In this document: piece after piece, positions 9,255 through 18,593 of the stretch | Numbering within the stretch: position 1 is the first letter of the stretch | Layout: the number at the start of each line of letters is the position of its first letter | Assembly: GCF_000820765.1 (NCBI RefSeq) | Contig: NZ_CCYH01000032.1 | Span: 1 to 64,000 of the forward strand | Direction: 5' to 3' | DNA length: 64,000 bases | Source: Candidatus Soleaferrea massiliensis AP7 | GTDB lineage: Bacteria > Bacillota > Clostridia > Oscillospirales > Ruminococcaceae | The notes under the pieces: model-generated | The model's database searches: none | Told to the model about the DNA's origin: nothing | The model's input: the letters and a program-made list of their open reading frames with translations, nothing else | Translations under genes and position numbers: made by a program

Positions 9255-9929
9255 TCAACTTTCTTCGGCGGAGATGTCCGGCAGGCTTTCATATTTTCCG
9301 AACAGCAAAGGCTGCACGAACCGAAGAGCTTTTCCGAAGAAGCGCGCAATGAATCCGACCAGCAGCGCAGAAACGACAGTGCCTTCGCGGACTCCCTGCA
9401 GCCCTTGGAACAGAAGCAGGGACAGCAGTCCGGCAATCGCGGTCATAGACGCGTCGAACACCACCTTTGTGATGCCGAAATCCGTGTTCCAGGTGACCGA
9501 CACAGCCCGGACAAATGATTCGCCTGGCAGCATCACGACATTGGCCAGAATCTCCAGATAGACGCCAAATCCCAGCACAATACAGCCAAGCAGCAGAAAA
9601 AGCACCTTCAGGCAGTAGTCCTGCGGCTGCAACCAGCTGAGGAGCAGCATCGTGAGATCGATGAAGTAGCCGAACAAAATGGATACGGGAATCTGCAGCA
9701 GGTCTTCCTTTTTGAAATTTCGCCGCAAAATCAAAAGCTGCAGAACGATGAGCAGCAGACTGAACGCAATCGTGAATTCCCCCAAGGTGAATGGGAAACC
9801 CAGGCTCAGGACATATGGAATCGAAGAGATCGGCGATGTGCCGAGGTCCGCCTTGGTGATCAGGCTGACGCCCAGCGACGCAATGAACAGCCCCGCAAGA
9901 AAGACCAGATACCGCTTCAGCCGCTCCAT
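9255..9929 (-). CDS. YczE/YitT-like integral membrane protein (DUF6198 type)
   Basis: 224-aa multi-pass membrane protein with about five hydrophobic helices. It begins with the family-like ITKADLGTSPISSIPYVLSL loop after helix 1. Such YczE/YyaS-type proteins have no firmly established biochemical role; transport or regulation of secondary metabolism has been proposed for some. It follows the MarR regulator with a TGATG stop/start overlap, so the regulator probably controls it. It ends with a soluble acidic tail (SLPDISAEES). Confidence 0.8.
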   Translation of the reverse strand: MERLKRYLVFLAGLFIASLGVSLITKADLGTSPISSIPYVLSLGFPFTLGEFTIAFSLLLIVLQLLILRRNFKKEDLLQIPVSILFGYFIDLTMLLLSWLQPQDYCLKVLFLLLGCIVLGFGVYLEILANVVMLPGESFVRAVSVTWNTDFGITKVVFDASMTAIAGLLSLLLFQGLQGVREGTVVSALLVGFIARFFGKALRFVQPLLFGKYESLPDISAEES

Positions 9930-10369
9930 CAGCCATCCCTCCGTTCCTGAACGGGAAGCTTGAGATTGTCCCGCATCTTACGAAAGGTTGTCAGGAACTG
10001 CTCCAGCTCCTGCGGGCCGATCCCCTGGAAGCACTGTGCTTCCACCGTATCAAACGCCTGATTCACCTCATCCAGCAGCAGCCTGCCTTTCTCCGTCAGG
10101 AACACATGCAGGGAACGGCGGTTTCCGTTCAGCATCCTGCGTTCTATGATGCCCTTTTCTTCCATGCCGAGCAGCACGGCAGTCACCGAGGTCGGTTCGA
10201 TACGGCAGGCCTGCGCGATATCCTTCTGGGTCATGCCGTCATGTTCCTTCAGGTAATCCAGGACCTTCGGCTGTCCGGATGTCAGCCCGGTATCTTTGAG
10301 ACAGGAAAACAGGCGTTTTTGCAGCATTGCGTGGTTGATCATCAGAAGATAGTGAAACGACTCTTCCAT
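9929..10369 (-). CDS. MarR family transcriptional regulator
   Basis: About 146 aa. The winged helix contains GLTSGQPKVLDYLKEHDGMT, then QKDIAQACRIEPTSVTAVLL (recognition helix) and the wing ERRMLNGNRRSLHVFLT. The frame runs upstream to 10591, but GGAGTG precedes the ATG at 10369 and this Met matches the family N terminus (MEESFHYLLMINHAML). It overlaps the membrane-protein gene and lies downstream of a consensus promoter with a direct repeat, suggesting autorepression. The ligand is unknown. Confidence 0.9.
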   Translation of the reverse strand: MEESFHYLLMINHAMLQKRLFSCLKDTGLTSGQPKVLDYLKEHDGMTQKDIAQACRIEPTSVTAVLLGMEEKGIIERRMLNGNRRSLHVFLTEKGRLLLDEVNQAFDTVEAQCFQGIGPQELEQFLTTFRKMRDNLKLPVQERRDG

Positions 10370-10381
10370 TTGACTCACTCC

Positions 10382-10438
10382 AATTGTTAGAATTCTCATT
10401 GTTAGAATCATTATAATATAAACCTTCTCATCTGTCAA
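10382..10438 (-). promoter_or_regulatory. Consensus promoter and direct-repeat operator of the marR operon
   Basis: On the minus strand TTGACA (10433-10438) and TATAAT (10410-10415) are separated by exactly 17 bases. Immediately downstream ATTCTAACAAT occurs twice in tandem, 15-16 bases apart, which is a likely MarR binding site covering the transcription start. Confidence 0.8.
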
Positions 10439-10589
10439 ACAGGATCTTCCTGACACCATGGCTGTCCATGGGATGCTGCTTGATCGAAGACGCATTCCGG
10501 CTTCCGGGCACATCCCTGCCTGCCCGGATATTCCTCTGCAAGCGGCAAATACTATGAAAAGCCTCAAATCACCACACAGGAGGGATTTC

Positions 10590-10814
10590 ATGAAGTATGA
10601 GAATTTACAGCAGCTGATGCAGAACAGCCGCAGCAGCCGGGCATACTTTCTGTCGCTTCCGGTTCAGACACAATGCAGGCTGCATACATATGACAGCCAT
10701 ATCCATTCGGCGGCTGAGCTGCACAGTATGGTGCGTCAGTTGGACATCTCTGACCGGCAGGCGGATCTTGGCGGATGGACGCGCATGCAGCAGCAGGATG
10801 GAATGTTTCAATAA
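10590..10814 (+). CDS. Small conserved hypothetical protein
   Basis: 74-aa protein beginning MKYENLQQLMQNSRSSRAYF, with GGAGGG well placed before the ATG. It contains FLSLPVQTQCRLHTYDSHIH and ELHSMVRQL, a pattern I have seen in short unannotated Clostridia proteins. No membrane segment, signal or catalytic motif is visible. It faces away from the MarR operon and is followed by a hairpin at 10884. Function unknown; the gene is called real because of the ribosome site and the protein-like composition. Confidence 0.65.
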   Translation: MKYENLQQLMQNSRSSRAYFLSLPVQTQCRLHTYDSHIHSAAELHSMVRQLDISDRQADLGGWTRMQQQDGMFQ

Positions 10815-10883
10815 AGAGCGGCCTTTTTGCGCAATATTGAAAAGAATACACATGGGAACGGAAGTTACGCAATCGATGCAAAA

Positions 10884-10914
10884 AAACAGGCAGAGAATAT
10901 TCTCCGCCTGTTTT
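10884..10914. terminator. Bidirectional terminator between the small gene and the first SEDS gene
   Basis: Stem AAACAGGC-A-GAGAAT with ATTCTC-C-GCCTGTTT (one mismatch), flanked by A6 on the left and T4 on the right. Its stem resembles the one at 12363-12394 after the second SEDS gene, so terminator and gene were probably duplicated together. Confidence 0.75.
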
Positions 10915-10988
10915 ACTGGTATTTCATATTATGCGTCACTGTCTTCCGCACGGCAAACCCGACTGCAGACAGAGAACGATGCGGTTCC

Positions 10989-12110
10989 TCACTCCATAAA
11001 CAGCGTCGTCTTGTTGTGCATGTAGACGCTCAGCACCAATCCGATGCCCATATACACCGTCACCACCGAGGTTCCGCCCGCGCTGAAGAACGGCAGCGTC
11101 ACGCCGATAACCGGCAGCACCGCAAGGTTCATACCGAGATTGACGATGGTCTGGCTGGCCAGCATCATGAACACGCCGACACAGATGGACTTGCCCATCC
11201 AATCGGACGAAACGCGGGACACCAAAAGAATCTTGACACAGAGCGCCGTGATCAGGCCGATGACCAGCAGGCATCCCAAAAAGCCCATCGCTTCCCCGAT
11301 GAAAGAGAAGATAAAGTCGTTCTGGATTTCCGGCACATACCGGTGCTCCCCTGAAAACAGCCCGTTGCCGAAGATCTGGCCCGAGCCGATCGAAATCTTG
11401 CCGCTGATCTGCTGGTATTCCATGCCCTGCGTATCGGAATTGGGATTGAACAGGATCAGGAATCTTTCCCGCTGGTACTGGCTGAACACCTTGAACCACA
11501 GTATCGGCAGGGATACGACCAGAACACCGGCCGCGGCCGCAATGTATTTCCAGGAAAGACCCGCAGCAAAGATCATCGCCACAAAGATACAGGCGAACAT
11601 CAGCGCGGTGCCGTCGTCGTTCTGAAAGTGGATCAGCAGCACGGGAAACATGCCGTGCAGACCGAGCAGCAGCACATTTTTGATCTTGTTGATCTCATCC
11701 CGCACCGCGTCCACATGGTAGGAGAATGTCAGGATAAACGCGATTTTCAGCCATTCCGACGGCTGGAAGGACATGCCGAACGGCAGCGGGATCCATGCCT
11801 TGTCATTGGCCGCCCCATTCTGGACGCCGATGATAAAGGTCAATGCGACCAATGCCAGCAGAACCGGCACATAAAACTTCCACAGCTTCCCGAGCGTCCG
11901 GTAATCGATTTTCGAGATGATGATCGCGACAATGAGGCCGCCGATCGCGGCGCCTCCCTGTACAATCGGCATCCTGGCGAGATACGGCAGCGATTTGGCC
12001 AGCGCGGCCAGAATGACCACGGCAAATCCTGAAATCAGGATGCATAAAAAAAACAGCGCTTTGTCGGTGCCTCTGACATAATCCGCAACCGCTGAAAAAA
12101 TCTTTTTCAT
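10989..12110 (-). CDS. SEDS-family peptidoglycan glycosyltransferase (RodA/FtsW type), copy 1
   Basis: 373-aa polytopic membrane protein that would polymerise lipid II into glycan strands. Family landmarks in order are FQPSEWLKIAF, DDGTALMFACIF, the loop ISIGSGQIFGNGLFSG, VPEIQNDFIFSFIGEAMGF (carrying the catalytic-type Asp) and NLGMNLAVLPVIGVTLPFF followed by SAGG. About ten membrane helices are visible. The length fits RodA better than SpoVE/FtsW with long tails. It is nearly identical in layout to the next gene. No class B penicillin-binding protein partner is adjacent. Confidence 0.9.
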   Translation of the reverse strand: MKKIFSAVADYVRGTDKALFFLCILISGFAVVILAALAKSLPYLARMPIVQGGAAIGGLIVAIIISKIDYRTLGKLWKFYVPVLLALVALTFIIGVQNGAANDKAWIPLPFGMSFQPSEWLKIAFILTFSYHVDAVRDEINKIKNVLLLGLHGMFPVLLIHFQNDDGTALMFACIFVAMIFAAGLSWKYIAAAAGVLVVSLPILWFKVFSQYQRERFLILFNPNSDTQGMEYQQISGKISIGSGQIFGNGLFSGEHRYVPEIQNDFIFSFIGEAMGFLGCLLVIGLITALCVKILLVSRVSSDWMGKSICVGVFMMLASQTIVNLGMNLAVLPVIGVTLPFFSAGGTSVVTVYMGIGLVLSVYMHNKTTLFME

Positions 12111-12362
12111 AGTATACTCCTTTCTTATTGTACCATCTCAGAAAGGAAATCACATCGAATATAATAGAAATGTGTTCGTCCTTTATACTGCTTCAAATAC
12201 AAACCCTTTCAACAATATCTTTGATAAGTATAATACTTTACCGGTTCCAAGTTGTGACCTATCCCTTAATATTGTCAAAATACCACCGGGTTCAATCATC
12301 CCGGATAAAAAACTGGATGATCCGGCATCCGGCCCGGATGCTGAAAGATTTCTCGATACAAC

Positions 12363-12394
12363 AAACAGGCGGAGAGTTAGCTCTCCGCCTGTTT
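12363..12394 (-). terminator. Terminator after SEDS copy 2
   Basis: Perfect 14-bp stem (12363-12376 with 12381-12394) and 4-base loop TTAG. It shares its AAACAGGCGGAGAG-type arm with the hairpin after copy 1. Confidence 0.75.
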
Positions 12395-12486
12395 GCACTG
12401 CATCGGCACCTCGTACCAGCTTTATAGATACCTTATCATAGAATATTGGAATACCGTATATCTGCCGCAGAAGAAAACAATTTTCC

Positions 12487-13608
12487 TCACTCCATAAACA
12501 GCGTCGTCTTGTTGTGCATGTAAACGCTCAGCACCAGCCCGATGCCCATATAAACCGTTACAACCGAGCTTCCTCCCGCACTGAAAAACGGCAGCGTCAC
12601 GCCGATAACCGGCAGCACGCCCAAATTCATGCCGATATTGATGATGGTCTGGCTGGCCAGCATCATGAACACGCCGACACAGATGGATTTGCCCATCCAG
12701 TCAGCCGAAGCGCGGGACACCAGCAGGATTTTGACGCAGAGCGCCGTGATCAGTCCGACAACCAGCAGGCAGCCCAGAAAACCCAGAGCCTCTCCGATGA
12801 ACGAGAAGACAAAGTCATTCTGGATTTCAGGCACATACCGGTGCTCCCCTGAAAACAGCCCGTTGCCGAAAACCTGGCCCGAGCCGATTGAAATCTTTCC
12901 ATTGATCTGCTGGTACTCCAGGCCCTGTGTGTCTGAATTCGGATTGAACAGGATCAAAAACCGGTCGCGCTGGTCCTGATCGAATACCTTGAACCACAGA
13001 ATCGGCAGTGCAACGACCAGAACACCGGCCGCGGCCGCAATGTATTTCCAGGACAGGCCCGCCGCAAAGAGCATCGCCACAAAGATAAAGGCAAATATCA
13101 GCGCGGTGCCGTCGTCGCCCTGGAAGTGGATCAGCAGCACGGGAAATATGCCGTGCAGACCCAGCAGCAGTACATTTTTAAGCTTGTTGATTTCATCCCG
13201 CACCGCGTCCACATGGTAGGAGAATGTCAGGATAAACGCAATCTTCAGCCATTCCGACGGCTGAAAGGACAAGCCGAACGGCAGCGGGATCCATGCCTTG
13301 TCATCGGCTGTTCCGTTCTGCACGCCGATGATAAAGGTCAACGCGACCAGCGCCAGCAGAACCGGCACATAAAACTTCCATAGCTTTCCAAGCGTCCGAT
13401 AATCGATTTTGGAGATGATGATTGCAACCACAAGGCCGCCGACTGCGGCGACACCCTGCACAATCGGCATTCTGCCCAGATATGGAAATGAAATGGACAG
13501 TCCGGCCAGAATCAGCACCGCAAACCCGGAAGTCAGGATACATAAAAAAAACAGCGCCTTGTCGGTTCCTTTGATATAACCCGCAATCGATGAGAAAATC
13601 TTCTTCAT
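12487..13608 (-). CDS. SEDS-family peptidoglycan glycosyltransferase (RodA/FtsW type), copy 2
   Basis: 373 aa, the same length as copy 1 and colinear without visible gaps; most differences are conservative. All SEDS landmarks are retained (FQPSEWLKIAF, DDGTALIFAFIF, VPEIQNDFVFSFIGEALGF, LPVIGVTLPFF and SAGG), so both copies look active. The upstream flanks of the two copies are also related (12125-12300 versus 13625-13870), showing that the duplication unit included the promoter region. Which copy is ancestral cannot be decided here. Confidence 0.9.
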   Translation of the reverse strand: MKKIFSSIAGYIKGTDKALFFLCILTSGFAVLILAGLSISFPYLGRMPIVQGVAAVGGLVVAIIISKIDYRTLGKLWKFYVPVLLALVALTFIIGVQNGTADDKAWIPLPFGLSFQPSEWLKIAFILTFSYHVDAVRDEINKLKNVLLLGLHGIFPVLLIHFQGDDGTALIFAFIFVAMLFAAGLSWKYIAAAAGVLVVALPILWFKVFDQDQRDRFLILFNPNSDTQGLEYQQINGKISIGSGQVFGNGLFSGEHRYVPEIQNDFVFSFIGEALGFLGCLLVVGLITALCVKILLVSRASADWMGKSICVGVFMMLASQTIINIGMNLGVLPVIGVTLPFFSAGGSSVVTVYMGIGLVLSVYMHNKTTLFME

Positions 13609-13690
13609 AGCATGCTCCTTGCTTTTTAACCCATCTCAAAAAGAAAATCACGTCGATTTTCATAGAAATGTGTCCATCCTTTATCTGTAT

Positions 13691-13750
13691 AAGCCGAACG
13701 GCAGCGGAATCCACGCCTTGCCGCAGCTGTTCTATTCTGTACACCGACGG
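13691..13750 (-). pseudogene. Fragment of a third SEDS gene copy
   Basis: About 60 bases closely match an internal piece of copy 2 (13271-13330), with one single-base gap and roughly 80% identity by eye. The fragment interrupts the otherwise duplicated upstream flank of copy 2, which indicates a secondary rearrangement or gene-conversion scar. Confidence 0.75.
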
Positions 13751-13870
13751 TACCCGAACACAGGCATTTAAGAACTCCATTGTTTTCATATAGAAATAAG
13801 TATATTACTTTACCAGTTCAGATTTGTGACTTATCCTTTAATATTGTCAAAACACGTCGGATTTAAAACT

Positions 13871-14320
13871 TTGGGGAAAATCAGCACGGGTATCGGATGG
13901 ACAAGCGGCGCCGTCCGCTTCGGAATCCGGCATAATTTATCGATATTTGACGCCTGTATCATTCCTGCATATCCGGCGGCGCCGGCTTCCTACACCGGCA
14001 TTGTCCCCTGGGTATGTGTTCCCGACTTCTATTTTTGTATCGGGATAACCTTTGAGGATCAGTATACGCGGAAGCGGATGACCGTCTTCCGTGACCCGGA
14101 TGAACTCCCATCTGAGCCGCATAAATAGAATAAACCTCTGATATCTCTCAATCGCCGGTGTTCCGCCGATTCCTACGATATCAGGCGTAATCCGCATGGA
14201 TGCCAAGCCCGTACATCCATAACCATGCAGCTGGATGGTTCCGCTCCTCTTTCCTTGACGGCTGCGTCCGGCCTTTTGCATATCAACCCAGATGAGCAAT
14301 ACGGCAAAAAACCTCTGCCC
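13871..14320. other. Gene-free stretch upstream of fhs
   Basis: No recognisable gene. Frames open on both strands (for example minus 13937-14299) have no ribosome site and encode nothing I recognise. They could be remains of an older gene. Confidence 0.4.
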
Positions 14321-14324
14321 GCGG

Positions 14325-14353
14325 TTGTAAACGCCGGTTTAGTATGATATAAT
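14325..14353 (+). promoter_or_regulatory. Promoter of the fhs operon
   Basis: TTGTAA (14325-14330) and TATAAT (14348-14353) with a 17-base spacer, about 45 bases before the start codon. Confidence 0.75.
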
Positions 14354-14398
14354 TATGGTAAATGTGATCAAAAACTTGTAGAGGTGGTAGAGAAATAT

Positions 14399-16066
14399 AT
14401 GAAAACAGATATTGAGATTGCATCCAGTGCCAATATGCTGCCCATCCGCGAGATCGCCCAAAAGCTGCACATTCAGGATGACGAGCTGGAATTGTACGGA
14501 AATTACAAGGCGAAGCTTTCTGAGAGCATCTACAGCCGCTTGAATGACCGTGCGGACGGCAAGCTGATTCTGGTTACTGCCATCAATCCCACCCCGGCGG
14601 GCGAGGGCAAGACCACGACGACGGTCGGCCTTGGCGAGGCCATGGCGAAGATTGGAAAATCCGCGATCATCGCGCTGCGCGAGCCGTCGCTCGGCCCGGT
14701 CTTCGGCATCAAGGGCGGCGCGGCTGGCGGCGGATACGCGCAGGTGGTCCCGATGGACGACATCAACCTGCACTTCACCGGAGATATGCACGCGATCACC
14801 GCCGCAAACAACCTTCTCTGCGCAATCATCGACAACCATCTGCAGCAGGGCAACGCGCTGCGCATCGACTGCCGGCGCATCCTGTTTAAACGCTGCATGG
14901 ATATGAACGACCGCGCGCTGCGCAACACGATCGTCGGCCTTGGCGGCAAGGTCAACGGCATGCCGCGCGAGGATCATTTTCAAATCACCGTCGCATCCGA
15001 AATCATGGCGATCCTCTGTCTGGCAGACAGCTTGGACGACCTGAAGCAGCGGCTCGGCTCGATTCTGGTGGCCTACAATCTGGACGGCGAGGCCGTCTAC
15101 GCCAAGGACCTGCATGTGCAGGGCGCCATGACCGCGCTGCTCAAGGACGCGCTCAAGCCGAACCTCGTGCAGACGCTTGAGAACACCCCGTGCCTGATGC
15201 ACGGCGGCCCGTTCGCGAACATTGCGCACGGCTGCAACTCGGTCCGCGCAACCAAGCTGGCGCTCAAGCTCGCCGACTACACGATCACCGAGGCGGGCTT
15301 CGGCTCGGATCTCGGCGCGGAGAAATTCTTCGACATCAAGTGCCGCTTCGGCAAGCTGCGCCCGAGCGCCGTCGTGCTGGTCGCGACCATCCGCGCGCTG
15401 AAATACAACGGCGGCGTGCCGAAAACCGAAACCGCCGCCGAAAACCTTGACGCGCTGCGGGATGGCCTGTGCAACCTGCAGAAGCACGTCGAAAACATGA
15501 AGAAATTCGGCCTGCCGGTCGTCGTGGCCATCAACCGGTTCGCGACCGACACCGATGCGGAAATCGCGCTGCTCGAGCAGTTCTGCAACGAGCACGGCGT
15601 ATCCTTCTCGCTGGCCGAGATGTTCGCCAAGGGCGGCGAGGGCGGCACCGAGCTTGCCCGGAAGGTCTGCGAGGCCGCGGAACAGCCCTCGCAGTTCCAT
15701 CCGATCTACGATGAAAAGCTGCCGATCAAGGAGAAGATCGAGACGATTGCGCGCGAGATTTACGGCGCGGACGGCGTGGACTATCTGGCCGGCGCGGAAA
15801 AGGCGATTCGGGAAATCGAAGCGCTGGGACAGGATCGGCATCCGGTCTGTATCGCAAAGACCCAGTACTCCCTGTCGGATAATCCTGCTCTGCTGGGACG
15901 GCCGCAGGACTTTAAAATCACCGTCAAGGATGTGCGGCTGTCTGCCGGCGCGGGCTTCATCGTCGTGTACACCGGCGACATCATGACCATGCCTGGGCTG
16001 CCGAAGCAGCCGGCCGCCTGCTCGATCGACATCGACAACGACGGCAACATCACGGGGCTGTTCTGA
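14399..16066 (+). CDS. fhs: Formate-tetrahydrofolate ligase
   Basis: 555-aa cytosolic enzyme making 10-formyl-THF from formate, ATP and THF, the entry point for formate in one-carbon metabolism. The P-loop TPAGEGKT lies at about 65-72, followed by the conserved [20 protein letters not shown] and, further on, [13 protein letters not shown] and [13 protein letters not shown]. The length is normal. GAGGTGG lies 11 bases before the ATG at 14399; an in-frame GTG at 14384 lies inside that site and is unlikely. The stop is one base before tsaE, so the gene heads an operon fhs-tsaE-tsaB-rpiB. Formate could come from a glycyl-radical pyruvate formate-lyase in this type of organism. Confidence 0.97.
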   Translation: MKTDIEIASSANMLPIREIAQKLHIQDDELELYGNYKAKLSESIYSRLNDRADGKLILVTAINPTPAGEGKTTTTVGLGEAMAKIGKSAIIALREPSLGPVFGIKGGAAGGGYAQVVPMDDINLHFTGDMHAITAANNLLCAIIDNHLQQGNALRIDCRRILFKRCMDMNDRALRNTIVGLGGKVNGMPREDHFQITVASEIMAILCLADSLDDLKQRLGSILVAYNLDGEAVYAKDLHVQGAMTALLKDALKPNLVQTLENTPCLMHGGPFANIAHGCNSVRATKLALKLADYTITEAGFGSDLGAEKFFDIKCRFGKLRPSAVVLVATIRALKYNGGVPKTETAAENLDALRDGLCNLQKHVENMKKFGLPVVVAINRFATDTDAEIALLEQFCNEHGVSFSLAEMFAKGGEGGTELARKVCEAAEQPSQFHPIYDEKLPIKEKIETIAREIYGADGVDYLAGAEKAIREIEALGQDRHPVCIAKTQYSLSDNPALLGRPQDFKITVKDVRLSAGAGFIVVYTGDIMTMPGLPKQPAACSIDIDNDGNITGLF

Positions 16067-16067
16067 T

Positions 16068-16499
16068 ATGAAAACCTGTCAGACGCATTCCTATCAGGAA
16101 ACCTTAGAGGTCGCCGAACGGCTCGCAGCGCTGCTGCGGCCCGGCGACGTCATCGCCTTCAAAGGAGGGCTTGGCGCGGGCAAGACAGCCTTTGTGACCG
16201 GCCTTGCCAAAGGGCTTGGCATCGAAAGCGATGTGCAGAGCCCCACCTTCGCCATCGTCAATGAATACCGCGGCAAAGCCGTCACACTGTACCACTTCGA
16301 TATGTACCGCATCGAAACCTACGAGGACCTCTATTCCACCGGGTTCTTTGACTACCTCGAAACCGGCGCGATTCTGGCGATTGAATGGAGCGAGAACATC
16401 GAAGGGGTGCTTCCCGAGAATGTGATCGAGATCACGCTCTCGCCGGGAGAGGATGAGAACAGCCGCGAAATCACTGTTAAGGGAGATAAACGCTTTTGA
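16068..16499 (+). CDS. tsaE: tRNA threonylcarbamoyladenosine synthesis ATPase TsaE
   Basis: 143 aa. P-loop ATPase subunit that supports TsaB-TsaD in making t6A37 on ANN-decoding tRNAs. Walker A GGLGAGKT is at 33-40, then SPTFAIVNEY (switch-like region), the HFDMYRI motif and IEWSENIEGVLP near the C terminus, all typical of TsaE. It starts 1 base after fhs and its stop overlaps the TTG start of tsaB. TsaD is not in the window. Confidence 0.95.
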   Translation: MKTCQTHSYQETLEVAERLAALLRPGDVIAFKGGLGAGKTAFVTGLAKGLGIESDVQSPTFAIVNEYRGKAVTLYHFDMYRIETYEDLYSTGFFDYLETGAILAIEWSENIEGVLPENVIEITLSPGEDENSREITVKGDKRF

Positions 16500-17224
16500 A
16501 GATATTAAGCCTGGACAGCTCTGCGCGCACCGCCACGGCCGCCGTGTGCGAGGATGGGGCGGTGGTCGGCGACATCAACCTGAACACCGGCATGACCCAT
16601 TCGCAGACGCTGCTTCCGATGATTCACACGCTGCTTGACAGCACCTCGCTTTCGGTCGGCGACATCGACCTGTTCGCGGTCGCAAACGGCCCGGGATCGT
16701 TCACCGGCCTGCGCATCGGCATCTCGACCGTCAAGGGGCTGACCTTTGCAAACGGCAAACCCTGCATCGGCGTTTCGACGCTGATGGGACTGGCCTACAA
16801 CCTGAAGGGCATCAAGGGAACCGTCTGCCCGTGTATGGACGCGCGCTGCAAGCAGGTCTATACGGCGCTGTTCTCTTCGGACGGGAATACGGTCAGCCGC
16901 ATCGACGAGGATATGGCCATCAGCGTGGAGGAGCGCACCGCGCGCCTTACGCGGACAGCCGGCGACATCTATCTGGTCGGGGACGGCGCAAAGCTCGTTT
17001 ACGAGGAAGCGAAGGGCCGTATCGAACATCTGTACTTAGCGCCGGAACATCTTTTGTATTCCCACGCATCCGCTGTTGCACTGGCGGCCTTGGATGTGTT
17101 ACAATATAATCCTCCCATATCATCCGATGAACTGCGCCCTGCCTATCTCAGACTGCCGCAGGCGCAGCGGGAGCTCAAAAAGAAGCTGGCAAACAAACCG
17201 ATTGATGAATCAAAGGAGAGATGA
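16496..17224 (+). CDS. tsaB: tRNA threonylcarbamoyladenosine synthesis protein TsaB
   Basis: 242 aa, an inactive-peptidase-like ASKHA paralogue of TsaD that scaffolds the t6A complex. Landmarks are ILSLDSSARTATAAV at the N terminus, NTGMTHSQTLLPMI and GPGSFTGLRIGISTVKGL. The start is TTG overlapping the tsaE stop, with GGGAGATAA upstream. The stop overlaps the ATG of rpiB (ATGA). The C-terminal tail after about residue 215 (PAYLRLPQAQRELKKK) is the usual end. Confidence 0.93.
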   Translation: MKILSLDSSARTATAAVCEDGAVVGDINLNTGMTHSQTLLPMIHTLLDSTSLSVGDIDLFAVANGPGSFTGLRIGISTVKGLTFANGKPCIGVSTLMGLAYNLKGIKGTVCPCMDARCKQVYTALFSSDGNTVSRIDEDMAISVEERTARLTRTAGDIYLVGDGAKLVYEEAKGRIEHLYLAPEHLLYSHASAVALAALDVLQYNPPISSDELRPAYLRLPQAQRELKKKLANKPIDESKER

Positions 17225-17670
17225 GTATGTTGGCAATTGGCTGCGATCACGGCGGTTTTAAACTTAAGGAGAGTCTCAAACGGTATCTGGAGGAACTGAA
17301 CATCGAATATAAGGATTTTGGCTGCGACGGTGAAACCTGCGACTATCCCGACATCGCCGCAGTGGTGGCGAAGGCCGTTGCTTCCGGCAGCTTCGAGAAA
17401 GGACTGCTGATCTGCGGAACCGGCATCGGCATGTCGATAGCCGCCAACAAGATCAGGGGCATCCGCGCAGCGTGCTGTTCCGACTACTACAGCGCGAAGT
17501 ACACCCGCATGCACAACAACGCGAACATCCTGTGCCTTGGCGGAAGAATCATCGGCCCCGGCGCCGCGGAGGAGCTTGTGGACGTTTTTTTAAACACCGA
17601 GTATGAGGGCGGGCGCCATCAGCACAGATTGGACATCATCACAAGGCTCGAAGAGGAAAGCGCACAGTAG
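17221..17670 (+). CDS. rpiB: Ribose 5-phosphate isomerase B
   Basis: 149 aa. Interconverts ribose 5-phosphate and ribulose 5-phosphate. Landmarks are IGCDHGGFKLKE, YPDIAAVVAKAV, LICGTGIGMSIAANK (catalytic Cys and phosphate loop) and HNNANILCLGGRIIG. The ATG overlaps the tsaB stop. RpiB next to upp (uracil salvage) is common in Firmicutes, because both feed or use PRPP metabolism. Confidence 0.95.
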   Translation: MSMLAIGCDHGGFKLKESLKRYLEELNIEYKDFGCDGETCDYPDIAAVVAKAVASGSFEKGLLICGTGIGMSIAANKIRGIRAACCSDYYSAKYTRMHNNANILCLGGRIIGPGAAEELVDVFLNTEYEGGRHQHRLDIITRLEEESAQ

Positions 17671-17806
17671 CTTCCGTTTCCGGCTTGGTATGGATTTTTT
17701 ATCCAATGGAGATGGAATCCATGCATAAACGCTGAAATGGTATTTTCAGCGCTTCCATTCCCTGTGAGCAATATGAGGACTGATTCAAACTAAAGGAGCA
17801 CAAATT
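17671..17806 (+). promoter_or_regulatory. rpiB-upp spacer with small hairpin
   Basis: Contains an inverted repeat ACGCTGAA/TTTCAGCG at about 17729-17752, with no clear T-run. It may be an mRNA processing or attenuation site; no defined uracil-sensing element was recognised. Confidence 0.3.
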
Positions 17807-18439
17807 ATGCCGAACGAACCATATATTTTAAACCATCCGCTGATCCAGCACAAGCTTTCCTTACTGCGGGACAAAAATACCGGCAGCAAGGAATTCCGCG
17901 AGCTGGTCGCGGAGATCGCGAACCTGATGTGCTATGAGGCCACCCGTGACCTTCCGCTCAAGGAAATCGAGCTGGAAACGCCGGTTGCCTCCTGCAAAAC
18001 CAAGATCATCTCCGGGCGCAAGCTGGCCTTTGTCCCCATCCTGCGCGCGGGACTGGGCATGGTGGACGGCGTTCTGCGCCTTGTTCCGGCCGCAAAGGTC
18101 GGACACATCGGCGTTTACCGCGATCCCCAGACGCTGAAGCCGGTCGAATATTACTGCAAGCTGCCGTCGGATATCTCGGAGCGCGACGTCATTGTTGTGG
18201 ACCCGATGCTGGCGACCGGCGGCTCCGCCATCGACGCGATCGGGCTGCTCAAGAAGGCGGGCGTCAAAAACATCAAATTCATGTGCATCATCGCGGCGCC
18301 GGAGGGCATGAAGGCCCTGCAGGAAGCGCACGGGGATGTGCAGATTTACGCCGCTTCGCTGGATGAATGCCTGAATGAAGACGCTTATATCGTGCCGGGG
18401 CTCGGCGATGCGGGCGACCGTATTTTCGGCACCAAATAA
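17807..18439 (+). CDS. upp: Uracil phosphoribosyltransferase
   Basis: 210 aa. Converts uracil and PRPP to UMP. The PRPP-binding motif [15 protein letters not shown] is clear, as are [12 protein letters not shown] and the C-terminal [16 protein letters not shown] of uracil-specific enzymes. AAAGGAG precedes the ATG. A terminator hairpin follows directly. Confidence 0.97.
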   Translation: MPNEPYILNHPLIQHKLSLLRDKNTGSKEFRELVAEIANLMCYEATRDLPLKEIELETPVASCKTKIISGRKLAFVPILRAGLGMVDGVLRLVPAAKVGHIGVYRDPQTLKPVEYYCKLPSDISERDVIVVDPMLATGGSAIDAIGLLKKAGVKNIKFMCIIAAPEGMKALQEAHGDVQIYAASLDECLNEDAYIVPGLGDAGDRIFGTK

Positions 18440-18460
18440 CATTCCGTTTCCAAAGATACT

Positions 18461-18497
18461 CCCCCGTTCTGCCTCCCATGGGAGACGGGGGCCTTCT
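18461..18497 (+). terminator. Terminator after upp
   Basis: CCCCCGT...ACGGGGG stem (18461-18467 with 18485-18491), extended by inner CTCCCATGGGAG pairing and followed by CCTTCTTTCC. Confidence 0.7.
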
Positions 18498-18593
18498 TTC
18501 CGTTTTATATTCGACAAATTTCGACATCTTTGCGGTTCCCTGCAGGCTTTTGCCTTTGCCGCAAAGATGTCCCGACAAAAGGAGTGTTTGACC

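Larger units (their letters stand above)
10980..13870 (-). repeat. Tandem segmental duplication carrying the SEDS gene
   Basis: The unit at about 10980-12310 (gene plus upstream flank) recurs at about 12480-13870. Matching flanks include the stretch around TTAATATTGTCAAAA at 12270 and 13840. The terminator stem is repeated as well. Confidence 0.85.

Noticed and set aside
13937..14299. 120-aa minus-strand frame upstream of fhs
   Set aside because: No ribosome site or family; it may be debris, but this cannot be supported.
14339..15841. 500-aa open frame antisense to fhs
   Set aside because: Shadow of fhs with biased composition and no start signal.
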